Positions 23,538-35,861 of a stretch of DNA of 64,000 nt are shown here, piece after piece. The stretch comes from Papio anubis (taxonomy: Eukaryota > Chordata > Mammalia > Primates > Cercopithecidae), in the NCBI RefSeq assembly GCF_008728515.1, contig NC_044980.1:59269590-59333589 (forward strand), in the 5' to 3' direction. Under the pieces are notes generated by a model. The model was given only the letters and a program-made list of their open reading frames with translations. It ran no database searches and was not told the origin of the DNA. A program made the position numbers and the translations under genes. Positions within the stretch are counted from its first letter, which is position 1. Every line of letters begins with the position of its first letter.

Positions 23538-24744
23538 ATTCCATTTTTGGCCTTCCAAAATTTGTGTGCTTCTCTCACGCAAAATACATTCCATCCCAAT
23601 AGCTCTGAAAGTCTTAACTCATTCCAGCATCACCTCTAAATTTTAAAGTACAAGGTCTCATCTAAATAACATCTAAATCAGATATGAATGAGAGTTGAGG
23701 TATAATTCATCCTGAGGCAGAATTCCTTGCCAGATATGTATCTGTGAAAACAGACAAGTTATGTAGTTCCAAATACAGTGATGGGGCAGACACAGGATAG
23801 ACATTCCCATTGCAAAAGGAAGAGATAGATAGGAAGAAAGGAAGGGGAGACAGGTCCCAATCAAGTCCAAAGTTTAGCAAAACAAATTCCATTAGATGTT
23901 AAGACTTGGGAATAATCCTCTCTGGTTCAGTGCTCTGTCCTCCAGGTCAACTGGGTGGCAGAGTCAGCCTCATGGCTCCAGGTGGGGGTCCTGCCCCCAT
24001 GGCTCTGCCAAGCAGTTCTGCCCTCAAGGCTTCAGGCAGAGGCCATCTGGAGTGTTGATACTGAGGCAGTGGCCTTGAAATTTCTGAATCACCTTCAGGG
24101 TCATTTTTTCTTCTTCTTGAAGAACATCACACATGGCTGAATAGCTTTGTCATTCCTTCCTGTCAAGTCTGAAAAGTCTGACAGCTTTCCTTCATTTTGT
24201 CCTGTCTCCATCCCCTTCTGTTCAAACTGGCGGTGTTTCTGCTCATGTAATCCCATAAGCTCTTTACTTTATCAAGTGATGGTCCAGCCACACTCTTGGT
24301 GTTCTCTTCAGAACAAGCTTTCTCATTTTTTTTTTTTTTTTTACAATATGAGCAAGCTGAGAATTTTCTGAATCCTCAAGTTCTGGTTTCTTTTTGCTAA
24401 ACAATTTCTTCTTAAATTCATCTCTCTTCTTTTACATTTTACTGTAAGCACTCGGAGGAGCCAAGTCACTCCTTCAACACCTAGAAATCTTCTCAGCTAA
24501 ATACCCAATGTCATCGGTTGGTAGTTCTACCTTCCACAAAACACGAGAACACAGTTCAGCCAACTTTTTTGTTACTTATAACAAAGATCATCTTTCCTAC
24601 GGTTTCCAAAATATGTTCCTCATTTCTGTCAGATACCTTACCAGAACCACTCTTAACCTCCGATATTTCTGGCATGTACATTAAAACTCTTCCAGCCTCT
24701 ACCCATTACCCAGTTCCAAAGCCACTTCCACATGTTTAGGTATT
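23538..24744 (-). mobile_element. MaLR internal region
   Basis: Antisense blocks shared with MST/MLT internal sequence: caaggtctcatctaaataac, ggatagacattcccattgca, gctaaacaatttcttcttaa, ttctaccttccacaaaacac, tatgttcctcatttctgtca, cccagttccaaagccacttc. An 18-base poly(T) run interrupts it at about 24328-24345. Confidence 0.75.
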
Positions 24745-25120
24745 TGTTATAGCAGTCTGCTCTGACTGCCATAACAAAATACCACAGACCAGGTGGCTTA
24801 AACAACAGACACTGATTTTCTCACAGTTATGAAAGCTGAACATTCAAGATCAGGATGCCAGCATAGTTGAGAGCCAGGGCTCTTTTCCTGGCTTGCAGAT
24901 GGCCACCTTCTCACTGTATTCTCACTTGGCAGAGCAAAAGAGAGAACAAGCTTTCTGGTGTCTCTTTTTCTAAAGGCTCTAACCCCTCAGACTAGGACCC
25001 CACCCATATGACCTCATCTAACCCTCATCTAAATACCCCATCTCCAAATACCATCATCACACTGAGGTTACAGCTTCAACATGTGAATTTGGTGAGGGGA
25101 GATACATTCAGGCCATAATG
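24745..25120 (-). mobile_element. 5' LTR of the MaLR provirus (MLT1-type)
   Basis: ctgccataacaaaataccac, aggtggcttaaacaacagac, ttcctggcttgcagatggcc, catctccaaataccatcatc and cttcaacatgtgaatttggt are the antisense MLT1 landmarks. About 375 bases, full-length size. Confidence 0.85.
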
Positions 25121-25430
25121 TAGAATATTTCTCACTTTGTAAAACAAATGCATTTTAAAATATATTAAAAATGAAGTGTTCAAAATTATATAAATATTCT
25201 TTTCTAAAGCCTTTAAACCACAATACAAGCATAGCAGCAATTATCCAGATTGAATGCTGGCTCAACTAAGGTTTCATTTCCTTGAAACACAAGTCATTTC
25301 TATCTACTCTCTGTATTGGGTTTTCTGCTTATTTGTCACCCATATTCAAGAATGTTGCCCCTTCTGCCAACACAGTATTAAAACAGACAAAGATTACTGT
25401 CTGTAGAAGCATCCTGTGTCTTAAGGATTT

Positions 25431-25690
25431 GTTGTTGTTGTTGAGACAGAGTTTCACTCTGTCTCCCAGCCTGGAGTGCAGTGGTGCAATCTTGGCTCAC
25501 TGCAACCTCTGCCTCCCAAATTCAAGCAATTCTCTTCCCTCAGCCTCCCAAGTAGCTGGGATTACAGGTGTGCACCATGATGCCTGGTTAATTTTTGTAT
25601 TTTTAGTAGAGATAGGGTTTCACCATGTTGGCAAGGCTGGTCTCAAACTCCTGACCTCAAACCATCTGCCTGCCTTAGCCTCCCAAAGTG
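25431..25690 (-). mobile_element. Alu, antisense, 5'-truncated with TSD
   Basis: Runs from a (GTT)n tail to tcccaaagtg, so about 35 bases of the 5' head are missing. A perfect 16-base duplication, tgtgtcttaaggattt, flanks it at 25415-25430 and 25691-25706. Ordinary 5'-truncated insertion. Confidence 0.95.
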
Positions 25691-25706
25691 TGTGTCTTAA
25701 GGATTT

Positions 25707-26904
25707 TTACGGGAGTCAGCCTATATTAAGACTATAGAGTGTGCTTCAATTCATCTTTAGACATCAAGTATTTAGAAAAAATCTTTCAAATCAGCACTTG
25801 ACTATTAAGACCAAAGGGATTATTCTAAATAGCTTCTGGTCATTTTTAGGTCTGGAAAATACGGTATGTTTTTCTGCATTTTGTTGAAATTTCTTTCTTT
25901 CCTTTTATTATGTGTTAAGCAGTTATTAATAATTACTTTGTCCATTATATATTAGTATTCTCTTCTTTATAGCTAATCTAAAATCTTTTACTTTTTAAAT
26001 TTTAAGATCATTTTTCAATTGTTCCAATTACATATCATCTAATTCATATACAGTTTCCTCTAAAAATACATTTGTTCAGCTGACATCCTTACAGTAAGTT
26101 CATCTGTATACTAAAAACGGAACAAGGTTAGATTGACAACTGCATGTCTGATACCTTATAAACTTGATTAGAATTTGTTTTAGAAGCTGGATACGTGCCT
26201 TTATCAAAATTTTTGAAAAAATAAGGCATCTCTGCACTTTTCATCTGCATAACTAATTTTCCTTATTTTCAAGTGTATTTTAAAGTGTATTCCCTTCAAT
26301 GTTCAATAAAATATGTCTTTTGATTATCACAAATGGTGATAATGTGGTCTAATATAAACAGTCTAGAAAAATTTATCCCCTAAATAACATCTCCTAAAAT
26401 GGTATTTTAAAATGTATCTATTAGAAAAAAATGTTGTTCTTATTTTCAGAAATGGTTACTCTTTTTTCTTCTCCCAATTCTGATTATTTTTTCCAAAGTC
26501 AGTAATATTTTCTAAATAGCTTTCCAAAACTTAGTCAGTTTTTAGACTATCTTAACTACTTCTGACATTTTCTTAATTATTTAACTTATGAAGTAGAAGG
26601 TATCTTATTGAATTTGACAGAATACTCTTTTCTTTTTCTTGTTTTCTTTCATCTTTGTACTAATTTCTCAACAAAGGAGAATTATAACTGACTTGACATA
26701 CCTAACATATCTTCATTTTGAATTACCTCTATACATGAAATAAGTGTTTGTCCTGATTTGACATAATCTGGAATGAGAATTTCCGCTCTGCGTCATCAAC
26801 TTTTATCACCTGGGTCTGAATTTAGATTGTGGCTTTCTGGACTTGTAAATGTTGCTATTTTCTTTCCATGGTGTCTATTGACTATTTTGTCAATTTAGAG
26901 GCTT
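25707..26904. other. no recognised feature; AT-rich
   Basis: About 1.2 kb of AT-rich DNA, no repeat or coding signal that I can support. Confidence 0.5.
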
Positions 26905-26918
26905 TTGATTCTGTTTTG

Positions 26919-27008
26919 TTTTGTTTGAGACAGTGTCTTGCTATGTTGCCCAGGCTGGTCCCAAACTCCGGGGCTCAAGTGACCCTCCTGCCTCAGCCTC
27001 CTGAGTAG
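26919..27008 (-). mobile_element. FLAM-like Alu monomer, antisense, 5'-truncated
   Basis: A single left-arm monomer (gctatgttgcccaggctggt, ctcctgcctcagcctcctga) with a short tail. Flanked by the 14-base duplication ttgattctgttttg (26905-26918 and 27009-27022). The intact duplication bounds a 90-base insert. Confidence 0.85.
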
Positions 27009-27022
27009 TTGATTCTGTTTTG

Positions 27023-27320
27023 AAGTAACATGGGACAGTTGCAAAAGCCCAGATAATTGGAAATCAGGATGTTTTTGTTTCACAGTCTTGTGCTGACCAA
27101 AAGAAAATAAATTATCAGGACTTACTTTTCTTCCTCCCTTAATAATGGCTTCCATGGGAGACTCAATATCAGATTTGCACCTGCAACCTATAATACTTAA
27201 ATGTCAGTCCTTATTAATGAATCTCTAGTATTCTTGTTTTTTAGTCTGTTTGTCCTTTATTTTTGGAGCTTTACAGTTAATCTTTCAGATGACTTAATAT
27301 AACTTGAATCTGTAGGACTT
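27023..27320. other. no recognised feature
   Basis: Short single-copy stretch between two Alu-family insertions. Confidence 0.5.
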
Positions 27321-27332
27321 CCTTCCTTTCTT

Positions 27333-27634
27333 TTTCTTTTTTTTTTTTTTCTTTTTGAAACGGAGTCTTGCTCTGTCACCCAGGCTGGAGTGCAGTGGCA
27401 TAATCTTGGCTCACTGCAACCTCCATCTCCCGGGTTCATACAATTCTCCTGCCTCAGTCTCCCAAGCTGGGATTACAGGTGTGTGCCACTACACCCAGCT
27501 AATTTTTGTATTTTTGTAGAGATGGGGTTTTACCACATTGGCCAGGCTGGTCTTGAACACCTGACCTCAGGTGATCCACCCACCTCGGCCTCCCAAAGTG
27601 CTAGGATTAGAGGTGTGAGCCACCACACCTAGCC
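27333..27634 (-). mobile_element. Alu (AluS-like), antisense, full length
   Basis: CT/T-rich tail, both arms and complete head. Flanking duplication ccttcctttctt at 27321-27332 and 27635-27646. Confidence 0.95.
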
Positions 27635-27744
27635 CCTTCCTTTCTTCCTTTATTCTTTTCTACCTTCTTTCTTTCTTTTCTTTCAAAATGACTTTTTTTT
27701 TCAAAATGTCAGTGACCATTCTGATAGCATGCTTGCACCCAATG

Positions 27745-27915
27745 TTTAGTGTAGTAGAAAGAGCCTAGTCTTTGGGATTAGAGTACCAATCCTAGACTTC
27801 ATAGTTCTATGACCCCTGAGAATTAACTCAGTCTCAGTTTCCTCATCTTTAAAATATTAATAATATCTACACATCATAAGGTCTGTGTAAGATTGAGTGA
27901 GATAATGTATCTATT
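27745..27915 (+). repeat. MIR SINE, sense
   Basis: gtagtagaaagagcctagtc, ctcagtctcagtttcctcat, ctttaaaatattaataatat and taagattgagtgagataatg follow the MIR order. Confidence 0.8.
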
Positions 27916-28184
27916 TCTGGCAAGACACTGGTTAGATAACCCTAAAACAAACAAGATAGTTAAGTTGTATAACGTATACAAACACCATTTTAAATGTATA
28001 ACTAAGCTCACAGGAAAGTAAGAGAAATCTTCAGGGTCGAAAATGAATAGGGAATAAAAAGTGAGGTGAAAGGCAGCATGGTCTGATACAATGGCTTCCC
28101 TGAGGAAGTTCATTGACTCCATTAACAAGGGGCTTGTAGTTGGAAGATCATGTGGGAGCAGGAATTAGAACTGAGATATACACA

Positions 28185-28640
28185 TAAAGTAATTTGCTGG
28201 ATGTCTGCTCTTTGACCCTCCAGATCTGCTCTTTGCCCTCCTCCACCCTATATCATCCCACTCCCTTATCCTCTGGATTTCAGTTGGGCTTGATCAATCA
28301 GAAACTCTGGCAGGACATTGGAAGGAAGGAGAAGAGTGAAGCCAGGGTATTTATTCTCCCATTTCCCTCTCTATAAGGTTATTTTTAACAGTCTCCCATA
28401 ACTTCAGGTCACTGTTCTATACAAGGAAGCCTGCACTATATAACTCTTTCTCCTTTCAGGTGCCAGGAACCTCTTCCTCCTCTCATCCTTAGTGGTGACA
28501 GCACCATACAGCCAACCTCAAATTCCTTGGGGTTTCTGTTTGCCACCCATACCTTTATAATTACTCCCTGTATAAAGAGATGCTCTTCAAATCATCCATT
28601 TGTTTCCTGTTACAATTCTGATTCAAGCCAGGATTTTCAA
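28185..28640 (+). repeat. possible ancient interspersed repeat, unnamed
   Basis: The pattern atcagaaactctggcaggac, gccagggtatttattctccc, gtggtgacagcaccatacag, cacccatacctttataatta resembles an old medium-reiterated element with a terminal block near ttactccctgtataaag. Could be single-copy. Confidence 0.35.
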
Positions 28641-28839
28641 AGGGCTACAAGCTTAGTGAAGAGGTAGGGAAAATGTACCACCAGCCCAAGAAGATAACTA
28701 GGATGTTTGCTTGACTAGGCATCCTAAGAATCATGACTATACTGTTGTTATAGTCCAAAAGCAATACATCTCAGAAATCTACAGATAAAGTCTGCTGAAT
28801 ACGAGATCACAAGTTAAATTGTAAAACACACAAGCAAAG

Positions 28840-29420
28840 AATCTAGCAAAGGTGAAAGTGAACATGCAAAGTAAACAGCAGGATTTAGTCCTTCAAGTGC
28901 TTTAGTTAATACCATTACCTGTTAATGACTTAGAATAAATATGTCAAATTATTAAAGACACAAGATAAGAATTGAAAACATGAGACAAAAGAGTATGTAA
29001 AAAGACCAAGCATACTTGGAAAATAACTCAAATAAATTCTAAAAACGAATATATATATAAAATATATGATTAATAAAATTAAAACCTAATGCATATATTA
29101 TATACAACTAAAAAAGGTAAACTGGAAGATGGATCTGAAGGAAATGCAACAGATAAATGTAAAGATATAGAAAATATAAAAAGGGATTAAGAAGACATGA
29201 AGACCAGCATGAGAAGATCCAACGTATTTCTAATGAGAGTTACAGAAAGGGAAAATAGACAATGGAATGATACCACAAAATACCAAGGACAAAGGAAGTT
29301 CTTAAAAGCAACAGGAGAGAAAAGATATTACCTACAGAGGAACCACAATACAATTAAGCTTGAAGTGAGTCTCTCCACAACAAAAATAGAAACCAGATGA
29401 CAACAGAATAAAATATTTAG
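28840..29420 (+). mobile_element. L1M ORF1-region fragment, sense
   Basis: gaagatccaacgtatttcta, atgagagttacagaaaggga, ccaaggacaaaggaagttct, taaaagcaacaggagagaaa and acaaaaatagaaaccagatg match the distal ORF1 region of old L1, with an internal deletion near 29265-29285. A 67-codon frame (29197-29400) is a residue of ORF1. The left boundary is unclear. Confidence 0.65.
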
Positions 29421-29784
29421 CAGATTACAGGCAACGAACACCTTGCCACACTTCACAACTGACTGTTTCCTTATGAACTAAAGGAGCTCATCACATTTTA
29501 GACAAACATATTTGTCTGTTTTACTCAATGCATATTTGTTTTGTTTCAATAGTAGTTTATTTTTTACATAGTTAAACCTGTTGATCTTAACTAAAGTTGT
29601 TTTAACCTTCAAACAAGAAACTTTAAGAAAAAAGGCAAAAATGTTTTAACGCTTACTGAAAAATACAATGGGGCAAACTGCACTGAAATTCTAGGGGATA
29701 TAAATTATAAAGAAATTAAGGAGTGTATAAAATAAGTAGGAACTATTGCCAGAGAAAAAGAAAAAGATTACCTGGGATTTATAG
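29421..29784. other. no recognised feature; AT-rich, between L1M pieces
   Basis: May be further decayed L1; I cannot support a boundary. Confidence 0.4.
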
Positions 29785-29990
29785 CAAGGACTTGAGCTGA
29801 AAATGGACAAAGGGTATGAACAGACAATTGAAATAAACAAACACAAGGAAAAATATTCCACTGTGTTAATAGTTGAAAAAGCACATGGTAAAACAAGAAA
29901 TTGAATTTCACACATTGTAAATTAACAAAATGTCAAAATTTAAAAACATTCAGTTCTGATAATTCTGTGGTAAAATTGGTACACATATGC
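29785..29990 (+). mobile_element. L1M ORF2 3' fragment, sense
   Basis: gacaaagggtatgaacagac, aagcacatggtaaaacaaga and ttctgtggtaaaattggtac align with the end of L1 ORF2 (…GGCAAAGGATATGAACAGAC…GTGTAAATTGGTACAA). Confidence 0.6.
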
Positions 29991-30012
29991 TACACAATGC
30001 TAGAAACATTGA

Positions 30013-30175
30013 AGTTTAAATTTACATAATTTAAATTTGAAATTCAATTTCTTAGTCCACCAGCCCATTTTAAGTGCTCCTTAGCCACATGGAAGCTAGT
30101 AGCTACCATATTGCTCAGCACAGGAAAATATTTCCGTCGTCACAGGAAATTCTGTTGGATTGTGCTGCTCTGGAG
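30013..30175 (-). mobile_element. hAT-Charlie-type DNA transposon fragment
   Basis: tccttagccacatggaagct, agtagctaccatattgctca, ggaaaatatttccgtcgtca and attctgttggattgtgctgc match the familiar GTGGCTAGTGGCTACCATATTGGACAG element and its CTATTGGACAGCGCTG terminus. Lies between a sense and an antisense L1M fragment. Confidence 0.65.
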
Positions 30176-30189
30176 AATAGGTACAGGAG

Positions 30190-30480
30190 TAGAGTTGATG
30201 GATTGCTGCCATGCACAGCTTCCATTCTACTTGATACTTTAAATTGTTCCTCAATGGTTGTATCAATTTACTCCCCCATCAATCCGTACATTGCTTCACC
30301 TCCTCTTAGACATTTGCTATTTTTGTGTTTTTATTTTTCTAATCTAATGGGTATCAAATGATATATCTCACTGAATTAAATTTACACTTTCCTGATTACT
30401 AATGAGGCTGAGTATTTTTATGTCATTATTAACCTTTCATATTTCCTTTACTGTGAATTTTCTATTTATGTTTTTCCACA
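30190..30480 (-). mobile_element. L1M ORF2 fragment, antisense
   Basis: tatcaatttactcccccatc, atttttctaatctaatgggt, aaatttacactttcctgatt and actaatgaggctgagtattt are antisense L1 ORF2 3' landmarks. Confidence 0.7.
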
Positions 30481-30529
30481 GTAGTTGAAATGATTTAAAG
30501 TAGAAAAATGTTTATGATATAGTGATAAG

Positions 30530-30597
30530 TTTTAAAAAAAAAAACAAAACGCAATCTCCCCGACCCCGCCACCCCCCGCCCCCCACACACACACAGA
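30530..30597. repeat. A-rich then C-rich low-complexity tract
   Basis: A poly(A) segment passes into ccccgaccccgccacccccc and a short (CA)n. Strong purine/pyrimidine strand asymmetry. Confidence 0.85.
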
Positions 30598-30599
30598 AT

Positions 30600-33275
30600 T
30601 GGCCTTCAGTGATTTTAACAGAGTAAAAGAAAATGTCCAGATGGTTAAAGTTTGGAAAATTTGTTACAGTTGTTAACTTAGATACCTTAAGATAGTGATA
30701 TTTGGGGAAATTTACTTTTTATCTAAAAATGACATTAATGTCGCCATAATACTATTTTCTCATCTTCAAAGAGCAAAACAAATACAGTTTTGCTTGAGGT
30801 TTCGGAAAATTGCCCTACCACTTCCTAGTCTTTGTTTTTTAAGTCTTTCTCCTGGCTCCATGTAGACTGGGTGATTATTTTTCTTTATCCCTGCTATTAT
30901 TTTTATTTGACATTATTCCTTTCTGGTAGAACACTGTGTGCTTGACCTAAAAAAAAAAAATCCGCGTATGTGTGTGCCTCTATGTGTGTGTAGAAAGAAT
31001 AGACTGCTGAGAGAAGAAAGGCATTTCGAGATTTGTATCTTTAATTAGACAACATGTTTAAATTATAAAGGAGACTGCTTTTCATAATTCTTAGTAGAGG
31101 GAAATGAATTTGTGCACATCTCTTAGAGACTTCACTTATTCATATTTTGGAAGTGTAACTTCAGTCCACACTGATACTTGTATTTCTAAGCAGTCAACTT
31201 GGAAAATAAATGACATTCTTAAAAAGTGGAACTGCACTGCTTAAAACAACAAACAAACAAAACAAAAACTGTAATGTAAAAACTAAAAGGAAAATACGTC
31301 CTGCTCACCTACATTCTTAGGACAGAATGGGCTGTGTTCTGTAAGATGTTTCACTACAGCACTAGCAGCCAGCATGTGTAAACTTCCACTGGAGGAATGT
31401 GGTTACGCTCCCCCACATACCCGAGCACATTTGTCCTGATGGGTCCTTTCCTTCTGTCATATTGTCAGCCAGTTTTCTTGGTATTACTCTTTCATTTTCT
31501 GCCTGAACCAACTTTCCTAATTTCCCTCCTACTCTCTAATGAATGATGTTTTCCATCCTGATACAAGTGCTCTTTGCAGCAGGTTCAGACAGCACAGCCA
31601 GGATAACCAAGACAGGAGCTGTCTTTCTACTTTTTTGCTGAGACTTCAGGCCCCAGCGGAGGCTGCAGCGTGACATCCTTCAAGCACTTTTTATCAGCTG
31701 TAGGCATATTGGATATCTGTTATGGATCTCTGGAATTTTAGTGGTGTGAGCAGAAAGGTGACTTTGTGTATCCCCTGCCTTTCCCAGTTGCTTTTAAATG
31801 AACACATCTATAAGTGATGTATTTAGGACAGGAGGCAGAAAGCCTCTGAGTTTATCGCTTTTGACTTTGCCCTTGTCCTTGCCTAGAACATTGCCCCTTT
31901 CTGGTAATCTCACCATTTGGGACTCTTTGTTAACTTATATGCTAATTTGTGAAGTGGGTGTTGCTGCCTTTCCTTTGATTCGTAATAAGATGTCAGTTCA
32001 TATTAAGACTGCTGTGACATGAGTTCAAGGACAAGAAATGAAAGAAGGCCAAAATGAAGCAAAACTTTTTAAACAAGACACTTTTAAAATTAGGATAAAA
32101 CCTTGCACAGTAAAACCTGGAGTGCAAACCAAATAGGATTTGCAATCTGAATGCACACCCTCCAGGAGGCCTCCTGGAATAATCTGCCAAGCAATGCTTG
32201 GCTTCTCAGGGGTGCCTGTCATGTGGGATGCCATACCACTGTGGGCCTGGAGCCTCCCATGGTCTTCCATCTGCTTAACTTTGAGCTAAGGTGTGTGTTT
32301 GGATCTACTTACTAAGATTTTTCTAGTGTGTATCCTGAATGGCATCTGAAAACATTTTTCTCTCCATGTGTTGTCTTGGAATGTGGTTGGATGTTTACTG
32401 ACACTACTCTTCTGGTTCATGGAATTACCTCTATGGCTGTATGTTATATTTGGGGGAACGCTATCGGGTTGCCTGCTTTAAATATCAACCTTACCACTGA
32501 CATGTCAACATTATTAGTCCTTTCCTTTGGATGTTGGGGTGCTAGGTGCCTTCTCATCTTCAGCATTTTCTTAAATGTAAATATCTCTGCTGGCATATCG
32601 TATTTCAGCCTAACACCTTAGCCGATGTTAAAGACAGAAAATAAAAGCAGAACAGGACCCAGGAATAATGGAAGGACTGAGAGGAAGGAGGAGGACTATA
32701 AGAAAATTAGGAAGAAAAGGGAAAGAGGAAGTTCTAGTGGAAGAAATGAAAAAAGGCAAAACAAGTTTTACTAATGCAGTACATTTGCCAGGTGCTGAGC
32801 ATCCTTCCAATAGTTACATTTCATTTTAATACTGTGTTGTTCCATTGACATACATGTGCATTTATTTGGTATTTACAAAATCAAACATACATGTGGGATT
32901 TAAAAACAATAACTTGTCCACTAAAAATACAATGAAAAGCCCTCCTCAAAGGAGTTGGGCAAAATCCTGGAAAAACACTCATTTTAGAGAAGCCCTGAAT
33001 GGATAAAGGTTTACTGGAAGTAATTGTCATGTTTCGGAAATCATTATTTGGGATACTTGAATTCTAATCTGTCTAAATTAAGCCATATTACATAACATGT
33101 TCATCATTCAATTAGGCCCTACATATGTCACACTGGCTGTTTCATGCAAATATCTCAAACCATGAAATGCCCACTTATAACATCAAAATTTAACCTTACA
33201 GTACTTTCTCTATATCTAGTATTTAAAAACAAATTTGTTTTAATGTGTTTACAGAGGTATGGTTGTAATAGGCTA
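30600..33275. other. 2.7 kb without recognised repeats or genes
   Basis: The longest interval with almost no repeat that I can name. Contains two poly(A) runs and open frames up to 97 codons (32328-32621) on both strands, none with credible coding features. Repeat poverty could reflect constraint or chance. Confidence 0.45.
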
Positions 33276-33278
33276 ACC

Positions 33279-33447
33279 CAGTGGTTTTCAAGGTATGGTT
33301 CCTGGATCAGCTGACAACTTAATACAAATCAGATGATCGGGTCCCACCCCTGACCCACTGAATTGGAAACTCTAGGGATAGAGCCCTGCATTCTGTGGTT
33401 TAAACCCTCCAAGTGATTCTGATGCACATTAAAATTTGAGAACCTCC
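33279..33447 (+). mobile_element. MER5A-like hAT-Charlie fragment
   Basis: ccagtggttttcaaggtatg, gtcccacccctgacccactg, ccaagtgattctgatgcaca and aaatttgagaacctcc give both ends and the middle in order. Confidence 0.8.
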
Positions 33448-34454
33448 AAGCTGAATCTGTGGACTTCAAAGTGAAGTTGTGCAAGATGACCTGAAAGAAA
33501 ATATCATAACTTTCTTATTACATACTCCTTTCCTAATTTCTATTTTTTGTATTTAAAAATATGTCTAATAGTTAATATCATTGTGTATACATATATATAT
33601 ATAATTTATCAACAAGTACATGTTGCACACTAGAGGTACATGCTTAATTTTTTACTTATAGAAATGCATGATATACAAAGTTTGAAGACCACTTGTCTCA
33701 GCATAATATTTGAAAGCTCTTGTTTTGGAAATCCAACTGAGCCATTAGTCTCTAACAATGTCATATATTTGCATTAATAATCTTCTCACTTCTAAAATGC
33801 TTTGCAAATAATTTTCAGTACTCATTTCTCCCCTTATGCAAAGAAGTCTCACATTCCCAGTAAAATGATAAGGAGCCACTGCATTGCATCCTGACTCTTG
33901 CCTCTCCTTGGGAAAAAGAGAATAATGACAGTCCATGAACAGCATTGATGACGCCTTCCCATTTTTTCCTCAATGCATTCATTTTTGTGTGTGCAGAAAA
34001 GAGCACAAAAAGTTAGAGAGGCTTCTATGCCCAGTTGTTGCCATATCCTTTTCCCATTCTCATTGCTCTGCTTAGATGCAGGGACTCCTGGGGGGCAGGA
34101 GCACCCCGTTCTTGTTTGCAGCTTTCCCCATATCCCCACTTACACTAACTTGCACTATCCTGGTGGTCCTCCTGTGCTAGACATGTATGCCCACTTTGTG
34201 TTATGTGTTCCTCTGAGCTAGGCAGAAAATAACATTTATACTTATTATAGGAAAAGTCAAAGAACTAGAGGAGGGCCAACTTTTAAGCCGCAATAATTTA
34301 GGGGCTCAACAAAGAAAAAATAGAACAAAATGATTATTTCATTCCAAGCACAATATTTTACAAAATGTATTCTCTCAATAACCATGCCTGGGATGAATAA
34401 ACAAACATATAAATATAGTTCCGTTCCCGAGCACTCTCTCCTGGTGATGGTATG
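33448..34454. other. no recognised gene; (TA)n at about 33588-33604
   Basis: Single-copy-like DNA. Overlapping 60-96-codon frames at 33745-34221 on both strands are mutually exclusive and unsupported. Confidence 0.5.
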
Positions 34455-34672
34455 TACATAAATGTGGGTTTGAGTCCTATCACTGTGTTTATTCTTTGGG
34501 TGACTTTCAGCAACTTTCACAACCTCTCTTAAGCCTCATTTCGCTCAATCTGTAAATTGAGGATAAGGATAACAACTACCTCACAGACTCACTGTTAGAA
34601 TTAAATGGGATGTAAGTGCTTAGCATGGTGTCTGGCACACAGTAAACTCCCAATAAACGTTATTATATTTTG
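34455..34672 (+). repeat. MIR SINE, sense, nearly full length
   Basis: gggtttgagtcctatcactg, gggtgactttcagcaacttt, gcctcatttcgctcaatctg, gttagaattaaatgggatgt and tggcacacagtaaactccca. Confidence 0.85.
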
Positions 34673-35404
34673 CTAATGCTGAATTGAATGCCAAGAAATA
34701 ATAAAAGCATGTTCCTAACCTCAAGTTCTTTGTCAGTGAAGCTCACCAACCCTTTTTCCCTCACTAAATGATCTTACATAATTTATGCCACTTTGAAAAT
34801 CAAAAGTAATGTCTCTATTGGAGAGACTGACCTAAACGTTTGCTAATCACTATCTCCTCCTGCCCATATGTCTGTCTGCCTGAAGAGCTATTTCCGTTCT
34901 TGAGCTAACCATTGGCAGCGGTGCACAGTCCTTTCATTCTGTTTCACCTAATGGTGCATTATACTTCATCATTAAGAAAGAAAGAAAAAATTATATGTAG
35001 ATCTCCACGGTGGAACCATTTAGTTGAAAACTTGTTGGCGATAAAATGATACTACATCAAGGAAGGAAATAAAGGACTGCAAGTTTTCTATCACTATTCA
35101 GAAAAATCAATTTGTGTTACAGGAGACTTTACAATAGGTTATCATCCAATAAAAACACCATAGGATAATAATGGGAGTCTTCATGAACTCTTAGGAAAGG
35201 ACTCCAGAAAATGTAATGCTTTTCTTTTCTTCCCCAATTTCATCCTTTTTTGAATAGCAGGGACTCAATATATAATATTTGCATCAATAAGTAAGAAGAA
35301 AGCCGGTAACAAAGATATAAGGTTCTCTAGGCATAATGTACAGAATTGCCTCCCTGGAACACATCCTCCATTCATTTCTGCTTGTTATGACGTTATATTT
35401 TCCA
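34673..35404. other. no recognised feature
   Basis: AT-rich single-copy-like sequence. Confidence 0.5.
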
Positions 35405-35575
35405 TATATTATTTCACTTAAATCTTTTTCACAATGCTATGAAGTGTTATTATACTGATTTGAGGCACTGAGAGATTAAGAAACTTGTCCAAAATCACAC
35501 AGTTGTGAGTAACGAAATTAAAATAGAAACCCAGGGAGGACTTTCTGACTCTGGAGCATCTGTGCTTCATGTGGA
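35405..35575 (-). repeat. MIR SINE, antisense
   Basis: tgaggcactgagagattaag, aaacttgtccaaaatcacac and ggactttctgactctggagc, in antisense MIR order. Confidence 0.75.
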
Positions 35576-35861
35576 GGCTAGAAGGTGGCCTTAATGTCAA
35601 TATTCTTTCCTCTTTTTGAGGAAGTGTGAATTCCCACAGTCAAGTGGACTCTCCTCCCCCAGGACTGTTGCTTTCCTTCACCAACGTGAACACTCTGAAG
35701 TTACTAGCCTTGTCCCTTTGAAAACAGTATCTGTACCACACGGACCCAAATCCATGGTCCATCCAGCACAACACCGTTTCCAGCAGTGAAACCAGGTGAG
35801 CTGGTGGGTGAGCAGGACTGGGCATCTTCCACAACGTCAGCCTTGAAAGTTCAGTTTGATC

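Larger units (their letters stand above)
23427..25120 (-). mobile_element. MaLR (MLT1-type) provirus remnant, antisense
   Basis: Three colinear parts. On the minus strand: 5' LTR at 24745-25120, internal region at 23538-24744, and the proximal part of the 3' LTR at 23427-23537, cut off near a poly(T) run (23408-23425). Same orientation and correct order, so one insertion. No open frame survives and none is expected, because MaLR internal sequence is largely non-coding. Confidence 0.8.

Noticed and set aside
25282..25737. 151-codon plus-strand frame
   Set aside because: Its right two-thirds are translation of an antisense Alu, which commonly yields open frames.
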